A DNA stretch of 64,000 nucleotides from Dipteris shenzhenensis (Eukaryota > Polypodiophyta > Polypodiopsida > Gleicheniales): assembly GCA_047967505.1 (NCBI GenBank), contig CM106538.1. One strand, written 5' to 3'. Positions 35,706 to 46,308 of the stretch are shown here, in pieces. Below the pieces are notes generated by a model that was not told the DNA's origin, made no database searches, and saw nothing but the letters and a program-made list of their open reading frames with translations. The position numbers and the translations under genes were made by a program. Each line of letters begins with the position of its first letter. Within the stretch, counting starts at the first letter, position 1.

Positions 35706-35984
35706 TAGTAGTAGTAGTAGTAGCAGTTTGCATATACTTCACCATGTATGTTGTTTTGTATATCCACTCGTTTGAGTGATTTTGTATCACCTTTTTAGAA
35801 AGGGTAATTTTGTAACAAACAATGTTGTATATGTTCGACATGTATATGCTTTTGTTGCTCGATCATTTCATTTGAGCGATTTTGTATCACCCTTTTCGCA
35901 AGGGAAATTTTGTAATAATTTTTTTTTTGTAATTATAAAAAAAAAACATTAGCCCCACTAATGCTTTTTTTAAAGTCCTATTAA

Positions 35985-36209
35985 TCATCGCTATATAGCA
36001 ACCTTTACCAGTGTCGCTATATAGCGATGATTATCAGTGTTGCTATATAGCGATGTTTATGAGTGTCACTATATAGCGACAGTTTATAGAAACCGTTCTT
36101 TTTCGATGCTTTTAACAACTTTAATAACGATATTTGTGCCCATTTAAAAAAAAAATTAATGTAAAAAGCGTCGGTATTTTCGTCGAAAAAGGGTCTATGC
36201 CTTGTAGTG
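35985..36209. mobile_element. Right terminus of CACTA element B
   Basis: The end CTTGTAGTG at 36,201-36,209 is the reverse complement of CACTACAAG, the standard start of CACTA elements. Inside it lie four TATATAGCGA-type subterminal repeats (35,990-36,080) and a short GCGTCGGTATTTTCGTCG stretch. A 3-bp target duplication would begin with TCA at 36,210. The left terminus was not found and is probably lost at the 27.5-kb junction. Confidence 0.75.
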
Positions 36210-37130
36210 TCACTTCTTAACAAAACTAACATGAAAAAATCACCCATGCTTCTAGCCCCTCCTTTGCTATCGCACACTCCCTTTCTCAGCCATAGTCTTA
36301 TCCCTCTAGCCCATGACCCTCTCACACTTCTCCAACCCCTCTCTTGATGTTGCCCACCCTCCTCGGGTAGGTCACTAAGGGATATGTGAGACAACATGTG
36401 AGTTTCAAAAAAAGGGTTGTATTTTCTTGCAGAGTTTCATAAAATATACATACATAAGAGATATAAGGGGTGCTTAAAACCCGTTTTGTTGAATGGATGT
36501 GATGCAGGGCATTTTTACATTGTGATTGCTTTGGACCACCAGCCCCCCTCTCAGCTTTCTACTCTCACTATACCCACACTTCCCACCCCTTCTCTTGATC
36601 CATTGACCAATCTTAGGTCACTCCCCCTTTTGTTGCCACCCACCGCCCTTTTAGCTTTCTAATTTGCTTGGAGAGACATATGATCTCTTTAACAACCAAA
36701 TGGTTGTTCCCCTCAAGGGGTGCATAGAAAAATATGTAGATATAAAACATGGTTTCAACATAAGGGATTTTTTAATCTAAAAATTTCTTAAATCGTACAT
36801 ATAGTAGGGTTTCGAAAATTTTATAACATTCATTTTTTATTTTTTTAAAGGGAACATAGGTCCCATGTGTAAGGAGGGGATAACATATTACATGATGTAT
36901 GTAGGGTTTCCTAGTAATGCTCACTGAAGGACCTCTTTAGCCATGTCTAGATAAACTCATGGATGTTAACAAGGGTATATAATAACAATGAAGCTCATTG
37001 AGGCCTATGACCTTTGTTACAATCACGTGGTCATTAGGAAAGGTCTACTATGTAGGAAACGAAGCTCAAGGTCATAAAATGTTGTATTAGTAATTTTGGG
37101 AAAATCTTGATATTTTGGGAAAATGAAATT
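36210..37130. other. Non-coding DNA with dispersed-repeat fragments
   Basis: No gene is seen. The block at 36,740-36,840 (GTTTCAACATAAGGGA and ATAGTAGGGTTTCGAAAA) resembles 15,060-15,170. Two pyrimidine-rich stretches at 36,250-36,400 and 36,535-36,680 are diverged copies of each other (CCCCTCTCTTGAT / CCCCTTCTCTTGAT). Confidence 0.5.
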
Positions 37131-37161
37131 GGGAGAGAGAACCTGAGACTCTCCCATTTTT

Positions 37162-37560
37162 GGATCCCTTCCTCATAATCTTCTCAGCTTTCTGACCCAT
37201 CTTCATCTTGGCTCAACCACAATTGATCTCTTGTTTCATACATAGTCACACTGTGGATCTCTTGTTTCATACATAGTCACACTGTGGATCTTTGGTTTGT
37301 TGTTGTGTCCATTGTTTCATTAATTTTCAGAGTCAATTGTTGCATTTATAGTGGCTCTTAGACTAATATTGGATCCCTTCCTCAAAATCTTCTCAACTTT
37401 CTGACCCATCTTCATCTTGGCTCAACCACAATGGATCTCTTGTTTCATACATAGTCACACTATGGATCTTTGATTTGTGGCTGTGTCCATTGTTTCATTA
37501 AGTTTCAGAGTCAGTTGTTGCATTTATAGTGGCTCTTGGACTAAGAATGTCAAATTTTAT
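37162..37560. repeat. Two-copy tandem repeat, 209-bp period
   Basis: GGATCCCTTCCTCA starts at 37,162 and 37,371, and the copies run in parallel to ATAGTGGCTCTT. Copy 1 also holds a 31-bp internal duplication of GATCTCTTGTTTCATACATA at 37,226 and 37,257. Without it the unit is about 178 bp. The following 37,560-38,110 is AT-rich with no gene seen. Confidence 0.85.
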
Positions 37561-38109
37561 AAATTTTGGTTATTTTATTTTAGATAGATTAATTTAGAGT
37601 GTTTCATTAATTTTGGGAATGATGCATATGATCTTTTTGTATCTCATTGATGTCATTTTAATGACAAATTAAGTGAGATGTTTCATTAACTTTGGAAATG
37701 AAGTATTTTTTATATAAACTCAAAATCTTGTTCAATTGCAACATGATTTCACAAGCCACCTACAATAACTCACCTTAAATTATTTAGTATTTGACAATGA
37801 AAACTTGAAAAACATTGCAATGCACAATGAAAACCTCAAATTTAACATTGCAATACCATACAAGAGAGTTACCTTTGTTGATTTATCCACACATTTATAC
37901 AATAGTTGGTGTAAAGATATAATGCCATTTGTTTAAAGTAGTGACCTGAGTGAAGCTATGGCATGTTATCATCATCATGGCATTGTCAATGGTAACTCTT
38001 AAACATTCAACCAATAGGAAGACAATGAGCTAAACTTCTTGTTCTAACAAGACAATATTTAAACAAAGAAACACCTTAAGACCATTCAGTATTAGCTCAA
38101 TCTACGCTC

Positions 38110-39239
38110 TTGTCATTTACTTGATCGACCCCTACTAAGGTTGTGGTTTACTTGATTGTCCCCTACTAGGCTCGCTTCTTCTTTCTCACATATGGTAGGT
38201 GGAATTTTGATCTTCTTGGGCTTCTTCCCTCCTTTATTTGTCCAACTCCATACTATTGATTCTGCTTGCTCCCAACATGTAAGATCTTTGTCATTGCAAA
38301 ATTTCTCCCAACAATTTGCATACACTTCTTCCTCGCTTGCTTCTTACAAGAACATGGTGCCCAATAGTGTATCAATACCATGTTGTATTCTTCAGAGGAA
38401 GTGTTTGGTTGAATGTCTGACTCGTCTTCACCCAACCAAATTGGATGTATATTGTCGCTTGGCCTCACAAGAACAAAGTCATGCTTTTTTACATCTTCAA
38501 GAGGTTGGAATGTATCTTTGGGCTTGTTACGTTGTGGACCATGGTAGTGGTCTTCTAGTACCTTTAAACCCATGAAACCTTCATTTTTTGTGCTGGTGTT
38601 CTATTCTACTCCATGTGTTGTCTGTTTCATCTTGACTTTGCATAATTGATGCAGATTCTGACAGTGCATTGATCATGTATTCCCAATACTTTATCACTAG
38701 CGTAATGTATATAGAATAAGGATCTAGTGAGCCTTTGTCACTGTGATGCTTGTCTTACTATTTTATATAGTCCTTTATGCCATTCACCACTTGAGTACTC
38801 TCTTTTAAGTACTCACACATTGGAAGCACTGTTGGTTCCCCGACTGGCAACAAAGGTTTTTCTAAAGTATCTCTTTTCCACAACTCTATGCCACCACCCT
38901 TTGGCATCTAATGATCTTGCATGTGATTCATTTTGTACTGCATTACTAGAATGTCATCTTGCATGAAAAAATGAAAATGCACTGGTTTTGAATGTCCAAT
39001 AAGTTTATCTTGACCTTCACATAAGTAACCATCAATAAACCCTTTAAAGTCTGGAACCCTTGTTATCATAAAAGGGACAGGCCATGAGCTTGTGTACTCA
39101 TTGAAGGTTTTCATAAGATGTGCTAGAGTGAGAGAATGACTTGTCTTCAACTGCTCTAAAAAATGGCTAAACAATGCATCAATATCTTCATGGGTATGAC
39201 CAACCATTAAGAAACCCATGTCTATCATTAAGAAAACCT
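38110..39239 (-). pseudogene. DUF7869-like transposon-derived protein, C-terminal part
   Basis: Read downward from 39,228, the ORF gives MGFLMVGHTHEDIDALFSHF and a GFIDGYLCEGQDKLIGH segment. VGHTHEDID is the hallmark of DUF7869-type proteins found in many repetitive genes. A second stretch at 38,253-38,573 reads HDFVLVRPSDNIHPIWLGED and VLIHYWAPC, fitting the C-terminal part. The stretch between is interrupted. The upstream end is cut at 39,240, exactly where an LTR begins, so the retroelement probably inserted into it. The role of the domain is not established, and the family assignment is from the motif only. Confidence 0.55.
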
Positions 39240-39498
39240 TGTTGAGATTTCACGCTCAACATCATGTGATCATATGTACATAGCACCATCATGTGATCAT
39301 ATGTGCATAGCACTAACCCAATAGACTGCTATAAAGGAAGGGTTAGATGCCCTAACCCTAACCCTAAATGGGTTTGTATGTATTCTACATTTTCAACTAC
39401 ATCTAGTGTACACTAACTAGTCATTTATGGTGTGCTCTCTAGCTGTGCCCTCTCTCCTCATCTTCACTCTTCTCCTCTCCCCTCTTCATATTTTGTCA
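39240..39498 (+). mobile_element. LTR of a copia-type element, 259 bp
   Basis: The segment begins TGTTGAG and ends GTCA. It contains a TATA-like CTATAAAGG at about 39,340 and a short CCCTAACCCTAACCC run. A primer-binding site follows at once. No second LTR was recognised in the window. Confidence 0.55.
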
Positions 39499-39514
39499 TG
39501 GTATCACGGCTCCC
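39499..39514 (+). promoter_or_regulatory. Primer-binding site
   Basis: TGGTATCACGGCTCCC begins directly after the LTR end. The first eight bases match the initiator-methionine tRNA primer site typical of plant copia elements (TGGTATCAGAGC). Confidence 0.6.
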
Positions 39515-41059
39515 TTGCCTTTCGCTGAGGCATTGCGATTCCTGAGAGTGTGAGAGAGATTGTGAGCTTGAGTGTTCTTTTTCGTTGAGAGAACTTCATT
39601 CATTTCATGTGTGAGATTTCCGTTCATTCTTTCAGGAGAGAGTGATTGAGATTCATCCATTCCTTTGAGAGAAAATTTCACTTTCATTTCATTGAGAGTG
39701 AGAGTTGTTCTTCTCTTTGAAGAGAGAGATTTAGATAGATCTATTTTATATTTGTGTGAGAGAGAGCTTTGAGATTTGTGAGAAAGAAAGAGCCGAGAGA
39801 GAACGAGAGAAAGACATGTGTCTTCAAAATACTCCCTACTCTAAGCTTCTACAAGGTCAGATACTCCCTACTCTAAGCTTCTACAAGGTCCAAGTCATGG
39901 CCTACTGAAGAGGCAACTAAGCCTCTCTTCAACATTTGCAGTCTACAAAGAAGAAAGCCGACTCCAACAGCCTCTCAATCTACAGGCAGTTAGCCGCCCT
40001 CTACAGCAAAGGCCAACAGTGTGCTAGCTCGACTCTCCAACAACAGGATCCAAGGCCTATGGTATTCTGTGACCAAGGCTCTTGCAACACCTTCTCTGCA
40101 ACAGCCAGCATCTTCAACTATCACCCGCGAAAGAAACGGCCAAAACGACGGCCGGCACGCTACGACACTATTCTGCAATAACGAGCGCCACAACAAGTCC
40201 TTGACGACGGACCACCAACGCTCCAACAGATATAAGCTCCTTCACGGACCGCTCACCAGCCAACAGCGTCTTCAACGACTACAGCGACTCCACATCGCAT
40301 CTCAAGCACTTCCCTGCAACAAGGAACTCAACAGCGCCGTCGACTCCAGCAAGGTGGCTCAACCGACTAAGGCAATGCTCCACGAGCCGTTGTCCATCAA
40401 TTGCTCTGCTAACAGCCACGGACTACATTCCTGCAACAAAGCTCCATCCGCAATGCCCGACGGGCCTCCTCCAAACGACGGAATGCCTTGACGGACCTAC
40501 GCCATGGAAGGTAAGACGGAACATCTTCCTATGTCGTGACGGCCGCCCAGCGCCTCCATACGACACAGCCACTTCTCTACAGCCGACCCTCCTACAACAA
40601 CACTCCAACAGCGCTTCACGGCTCCAAGAGACCCTGCATGAACGCTCACCAACAGCCGTTTCTCTGCATAGCCATCGCGTTTCTCTCCAAGTCTAAGGTC
40701 TCATACCTTTGTAAAATACACGTGGCAGATAAGGCTAAAGCTAACCATAGTTAGGTTTATTTGACCTTAGTCAAACAAGGGATAGGGTTGGGTAACCAGA
40801 AGACACGTGGTAGGGTAATCCATAACACATGGCATCCACGTCATCTTATCTAGCCACATCATCAAAGTGCCACATCAAGAGACCCAACTCACCTACCATT
40901 TCATCTATGACACATCATTTGCCATGTCACTAAGTCCACATGGACTGCCACATCATCAATCCAATCATTAATGCCATGTGGCACACTAACCCTTGCAGGC
41001 ATAGTTACCTCTTCACAGGTACTTCATGTGCACCTTAATGCCACCTCATCACTTCTCCA
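39515..41059. other. Non-coding interior of the 39-kb retroelement
   Basis: No gag or pol text is found. 39,540-39,830 is rich in GAGAGA-type sequence. 40,000-40,700 is CA-rich, with many CAACAGC/CTACAGC words and higher GC than its surroundings. 40,720-41,059 repeats GCCACATCATC-type phrases. The 156-codon frame at 40,021-40,491 has no recognisable domain. This fits a non-autonomous LTR element. Confidence 0.45.
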
Positions 41060-41541
41060 CAAGCACACCTCTTGCTAAGCACAGTGCCACATCATCACTA
41101 CATGTGACCCCTTGACTGCCACATCATCATTGAGCACATTTGCACTCCTTTTGCCCCTCGACCTAGATCAAGTCGGCTACAAAAAGGTGAAACGATCGAT
41201 TTTTTGTGTTCAACGCGCTCGTCACATCACGCATACATTTTGACACAAGTATCACTCACTTTTGAGCCTTGCCAAAAAATCCACTTCCTACATGCACATC
41301 AGCCTCTACATCAATGCATTCGACCCATCACATAAAAAGAACCAAAGAAAAAAAAATATTTGCTGCTCTTTCATTGATCGAAGGTTGGTATAGATCTAGA
41401 TCAAAGTAGACTAGATTGCCATAGAGAGGACACTTTGAATCTCCCCAAGTTGCCAATCTAAGCCATGCTCAAAATTCTCAACCAGTTCCTACTCGGAGTC
41501 AGTCCCTATGCTCACATACGGTTTCACATCATCACATTACA
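41060..41541. repeat. Inverted copy of the copia LTR region at 27.0-27.5 kb
   Basis: Reverse-complementing 27,000-27,495 gives the same order of blocks: CACACCTCTTGCTA, AGCACAGTGCCACATCA, TCATTGAGCAC, GACCTAGATCAAG, AGACTAGATTGCCATAGAG and ATACGGTTTCACATCAT. The match ends at about 41,541, where gypsy sequence starts. The two copies face opposite ways 13.5 kb apart. Confidence 0.8.
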
Positions 41542-42770
41542 ACTTGCTAGCATAATATACAAGATACTAGTCCAGTCTACCATTCCTAGAGCTTCTCGCT
41601 CGGTGGTGCTATAGTTTGAATCTATAGGTGTAAGTAACTTGCTAGCATAATATATAGGATAGTCCAGTCTACCATTCAGCTGCATTAAAATAATACCCAA
41701 TGGATAACCAGAAGTGCATCCACATGCACATGGAAAACGACATCCCATTTGGTTAGTTTGATCATTGGATTGGCCATTGCTTGATTTTTCATATCATTGA
41801 AAACTATAGTTAACTCAGCATCCCAGTAAAAAACTTGCTATCCTTTTTGGTCAATTCATACAATGGTGCAGCAAAATTAGAAAAGTCCTTGATCAACAGG
41901 TCTATGATAGAAACCGATAAACCCCACAAAAGAACGTGATTGAGTTAAATTCAGGGGTTCAGGCATCTGTTGGATGGCTTTTATTTTCCTTGGCTCAGTT
42001 TTGATTCCATCCTTAGAAATAACATAACCAAACTGAGAACAAAACGCACTCTTACCAGGGTTCAAAGAGCTCTCAAAGAGATACCCTCTTACTAGGGTTC
42101 AAAGAGATACCCTCTTTTCTGCATCTCCAAAAAACCTTCTCAAGATATCCCAGTTGGTCGATATCTGAGGAGTAAACACAAAAATCATCCAAGTAAATTG
42201 CAATGAATTCAATGAGGTAATCTCTGAAAGGTTTCCACCATAAACTTCTGAAAAGTGGAGGGGGCATTCCTCAATCCAAACGGCATCACTTTGGTAGCAT
42301 AAGCACCCCACTCTATAATAAAAGCAATCTTTGATTGATCTTTAAGAATCTGATTATACCCACTATAACCATCCATAAATGAGTACATCTCATGGCCTAC
42401 AATCTGATCTAAAGTTCCATAAGGTATGGGAGATGGGTTTGGAATTGTTTGAGCATTTCATTTTTGATAATCCACATAGACTTAGAGTTTCCATTTTTCT
42501 TAGGCACAACTACAATAGGGAAAATCGAATCACTTTGGTCTATAGCATATATAAATCCAACTTGCAAGAGTTGATGGGTTTGGAATTGTTTGAGCATTTC
42601 ATTTTTGATAATCCACATAGACTTAGAGTTTCCATTTTTCTTAGGCACAACTACAATAGGGAAAATCGAATCACTTTGGTCTATAGCATATATAAATCCA
42701 ACTTGCAAGAGTTGATCCAACTTGGCCTTGATAGGAGAGTGGCTATTTCATACAACAAAAAACTAAGAGA
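41541..42770 (-). pseudogene. Ty3/gypsy reverse transcriptase-RNase H fragment
   Basis: Read downward, the RT begins at about 42,720 with LLQVGFIYAIDQSDSIFPIV and VVPKKNG. It then carries IAIYLDDFCVYSSDI (YLDD box, about 42,190), SKDGIKTEPRKIKAIQQMPE (about 41,980) and RSFVGFIGFYHR. The RNase H start is at 41,524-41,748: DYPIYYASKLLTPIDSNYST followed by TEREALGMV. Frameshifts separate the pieces. Local duplications lie at 42,040-42,115 and 41,525-41,660. A 141-bp duplication sits in the first RT block. No integrase or gag is nearby. Confidence 0.85.
42432..42713. repeat. 141-bp perfect tandem duplication in gypsy RT
   Basis: The block starting GATGGGTTTGGAATTG at 42,432 is repeated from 42,573 with no difference seen by eye. 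The length, 47 codons, keeps the frame, so residues AIDQSDSIFPIVVVPKKNG appear twice. Confidence 0.9.
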
Positions 42771-42917
42771 GCATCTCTATTGTACCGAATGATGGAGAAT
42801 CCATTGATGAGACAGATCTCCAAAGAAAGTGTAGACAAGTTTTCTTTTGTAGTACAATTACCAATATATAACATGTTGCATTTTTTTCCCAAATCCCAAA
42901 CATTGCATGATCTAGTC

Positions 42918-42918
42918 T

Positions 42919-42953
<35 letters not shown>

Positions 42954-43095
42954 CACGCACGCATGCAAACGTGCTCGCACATGCATGTGGACACAAGCAC
43001 AAGCATGTGCACACGCATGCATGCATGCATGCACACACCTGTGCATGTGCATGCATACTGCATGCGCATGTGTGCACATTCGCACATGCACCCAT

Positions 43096-43130
<35 letters not shown>
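42918..43130. repeat. Alternating purine-pyrimidine tract, (CA)n at both ends
   Basis: A (CA)n run opens and closes the tract. Between them runs a nearly unbroken series of CA, TG, GC and CATGCATG dinucleotides. Such DNA is prone to left-handed Z conformation and slippage. Frames across it are artefacts. Confidence 0.85.
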
Positions 43131-43131
<1 letters not shown>

Positions 43132-43290
43132 GTACATAGTGAGGAGGGGAACCTCGCTCCATTGTTAGGTGAACGTTTTGCATATGCCTTCCTATATCAT
43201 TTCACAATGGACATGCTAACATGAACTCATGATCTAATTTGTTCATCACATTATAAGATATGCAGTTATAAATCAATTGTGGGTATTGGG

Positions 43291-43300
43291 CACTACAAGG
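43291..43300 (+). mobile_element. CACTA-type element end (CACTACAAGG)
   Basis: CACTACAAGG is the standard left end of CACTA transposons. GGG lies just outside as a possible target triplet. Short ATATGC/GCATTAGTATAT units follow at 43,400-43,460, like subterminal repeats. No matching right end or transposase was recognised in this orientation, so it is probably a solo end or a small derivative. Confidence 0.4.
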
Positions 43301-43359
43301 AGCCAACCAATTATTGACATACATAATGACATATATTATGCTAGAATTGTTTTTCTAAC

Positions 43360-44870
43360 ATTGAAAATATGGGTACGTTAGTCAAAATGTCCGTTGCAAT
43401 GAGAACATCAACATACGCATTAGTATATCCATCTATATGCTTGTCATTATGTATATCAATATATTCATGGGTAATCTTCAGCCACTTATCACCACTATTG
43501 TCCTTGATATGTCTGTAGGAAAATACCGATGCTACCTTTTCATAATCTTTTTTCTTTGTGGAGAAGATTAGGGATTATTTCAGCCCCATTCTTCCCCACT
43601 ATAATTTGTCACATTATAGTTCCCTTCTAAAGAGGGTCGGCCCAAAATAAATAGGTACATGTCAAAAAATAGCTACATGATGGCAAAAATACTACATAAA
43701 TCTCACATCAAGTAGTATAAAAATGAATACAAGATGGCCAAAAGATGGCTATGTAGTACAAGATCATAGATACAGGTCAACCAAAAATTTCTAGTAATTG
43801 TCCTTGTCAGCCTCATCACCCTCATCCTTGTCCTTTGGATCTCTATAATCTCTACCCCCTCATCAAAACCCTTGCCTATAGCTCCTGATCCCAAGCCCTT
43901 GGCTATGTTGTCACTTAGTCCATTTGTGCCACCCTAAGAATGTTACATGTAATAATTTAAAACTAAATATTTATTTTAAAAATGATTGAGATGAAGGAGG
44001 ATCAAAGACTTACATGCGGGCATGCAGCTACCATCCAACTAAGTGTGGTTCCCTCCCTGTCCTACTTTTGGAAAATAGCATACGTGCCATGGCTCCATGC
44101 ATAGTCCATTTCATCCTCTATCAAATCCCACCAATCCTCAATTGGTTGCGAACCCAAATAAAAAACATTAGATGAATTTCTACTATGAGCAAACCAATGT
44201 ATTCTGATAAAGCTAGAAGAATACTGTAATGTAAATACTAGCAATCAACTGCCTAGTTTTAGACCTCCCATCACTCCTAAGGGGCAAAGCACCTCTATTT
44301 CGTACGTGGGTTCAAGCCGCTTTGATCTTCTTTTGCCTATTTTCTACTTCTTCTTCCATCCCTTGGATATGTCATGCTCCCAATCATCTTGGTGTACGTG
44401 TTTGGGCTTTGGCTATGGTGGAAGGAGTATTAGGTGATGTGGAGATAGGACGTCAAGATAGGGTTATATGTGCAAACTCTACTACATTGTCTCCACCATT
44501 TTTGCAAAGTGACCCTGATCTATGATGATGATGACATCACCAATCACCATGAAATGCTGATGATGTGTGCTAAGGTGGTGACTCTTGGCCACCATGAGGT
44601 GGCCACTGTAGATACTGATCACTTGAGTCATTGGAGAAGGCTCATTCAATGTCTCTAACAAGATTGGAGGGCCTAGTGTTGTATGTCTACTTATCCAAAC
44701 TCATTCAACTAGGCTGGACTCATCTACAAGCCATGAATACATGGATCTCTGGCTAGTCTCTGATCTTGATGATATGTGACTAGACCTATCTATTACATTG
44801 ATGTGACACAAATAAAAGAAAAAAACACTTGAATCAATATGTGATGAATTAACAAAACCAATTACATGAA
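43360..44870. repeat. Dispersed repeat, copy 2 (related to 15.9-17.0 kb)
   Basis: It shares ordered blocks with copy 1: CAGCCCCATTC with CCACTATAATT, AGTTCCCTTC, AAAATGAATACA, and CATCTACAAG with CCATGAATACATGGATCT. A minus-strand frame at 44,062-44,244 reads PIEDWWDLIEDEMDYAWSHG, which looks protein-like but belongs to no family I recognise. The copy ends where the purine array begins. Confidence 0.55.
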
Positions 44871-45905
44871 ATTTGCATTGCAAAAAAGAGAGAGAATGTG
44901 TAAAAGAGAGGGAATGCAGAATGTAAAAAATAGAGATAATGTAGTTCAATGTGGAATACAAAAAAGAGAGGGAATGCAAAATGCCAAAAAGAGAGGGAAT
45001 ATGGAATGTGAAAAGATAGGGAATGCAAAAAGAGAGGGAATGCAGAATGCTGATTGCATAAAAGAAAGAGAATGCGGAATGCAAAAAAGAGACGTTATGC
45101 AAAAACGAGACAGAATGCGGAATGCACAGACGGAGAGAGAATGTGAAATGCAAAATGTTGAAAAGAGAGGGAATGTGAAATGAGAAATGTGGAAAAGAGA
45201 GGGAATCTTGAATGCAGAGTGTAGAATGCAAAAAAGAGAGGGAATGTGGAAAAGAGAGGGATTGCAAATTGTGAAAAATACATGGAATGCGGAATGCATA
45301 ATGTGGAGTGCATAATATGAAAAAGAGAGGGAATGTAGAATGCATAGTGTAGAATGTGAAAAAGAGAGGAAAAGAGAAGGGAAGGAGAAGAAAAGATACA
45401 AAAAGGAGAAGAAAAGAGGAAAAGAGAAGGGAATGAGAAGAAAAGAGAAAGAAAGGAGAAGAAAAGAGAAAGAAAGAGAGGGAAGGAGAAGGGAAGGACG
45501 AGAAAAGCGAGGAGAAGAGATGAGAAGGAGATGAAAAGAGAGGGAAGGAGAAGGAAAGGAGAAGAAAAGAGAGGAGATGGCATGGGAAGGAGATGAAAAG
45601 AGAGACAAGGAGAAGCAAAGAGGAAAATAGAAGGGCCGGAGAAGAAAATAGAGGAAAAGAGAAGGGAAGGAGAAAAGGAGAGAAGGAAAAGAGAAGAAAA
45701 AAAAAAGGAGGCAGAAATAGAAGGGAAGGAGAAGAAAAGTGAGGAAAAGACAAGGGAAGGAGAAGAAATAAGAGGAAAAGAGAAGGGAGAAAAGAAGGAG
45801 AAGAAAAGAGAAAAAGAGAAGGGAGAGGCAGAGGGAACAAAAGAGGAGAAGGAGAAGAAAAGTGAGGGAAAGAGAAAGGAAGGAGACGAAAAGGGAGGGG
45901 TGAAG
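44870..45905. repeat. Purine-rich double array (about 1 kb)
   Basis: 44,870-45,360 is a minisatellite of AGAGAGGGAATGYRGAATGC-type units of 20-30 bp. 45,360-45,905 changes to GAAAAGAGAAGGGAAGGAGA-type units. The plus strand is almost free of pyrimidines in the second half. The 467-codon minus-strand frame across it is Ser/Phe/Leu/Pro-only and is rejected as a gene. Confidence 0.85.
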
Positions 45906-46090
45906 GACAAATTGATGTATGTGTGTGTGTGTGCACGCGCTTGTGGGCTTGGAGTCCTATATAAGGAGTGTGTAAGTGTAGGTGTGCTAAAGTGGGTAAG
46001 GATTGGTGTGATTGAGTAAATCTGGGTGTGTGGTGTGTGATTGAGAGATTCACGGAGGTGATGGCTTGATTATAGGATCTTGATGGATTT

Positions 46091-46293
46091 TGTTGTGGCA
46101 TCACATATGATGTACCCTGGATATAACATGGTGTCTATATAATGGCCCTCTATTCATGAATACAATAACTTGCCATTGCTTCTATCTTGTATACTCTCTC
46201 TCTCAACCATGGATCTCTGCGTCCATCCTCCTTGAACTCTCCGTTACTCTCTCTCTCACACCCTGGTACCTTCATGTGGTATTGGTACCTTCA
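46091..46293 (+). mobile_element. Short LTR of a copia-type element, about 203 bp
   Basis: It begins TGTTGTGG, has CTATATAATGG at 46,135 as a TATA box, and ends TTCA shortly before a primer-binding site. An 18-bp duplication (GGTACCTTCATGTGGTAT type) lies at the 3' end. Confidence 0.45.
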
Positions 46294-46295
46294 TG

Positions 46296-46308
46296 TGGTA
46301 TTAGAGCC
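46296..46308 (+). promoter_or_regulatory. Primer-binding site
   Basis: TGGTATTAGAGCC differs by one base (T for C) from the usual TGGTATCAGAGCC site for initiator tRNA-Met in plant copia elements. Confidence 0.65.

Noticed and set aside
44701-46104. 467-codon minus-strand frame
   Set aside because: It is the complement of a purine minisatellite, almost all Ser, Phe, Leu and Pro, with no domain.
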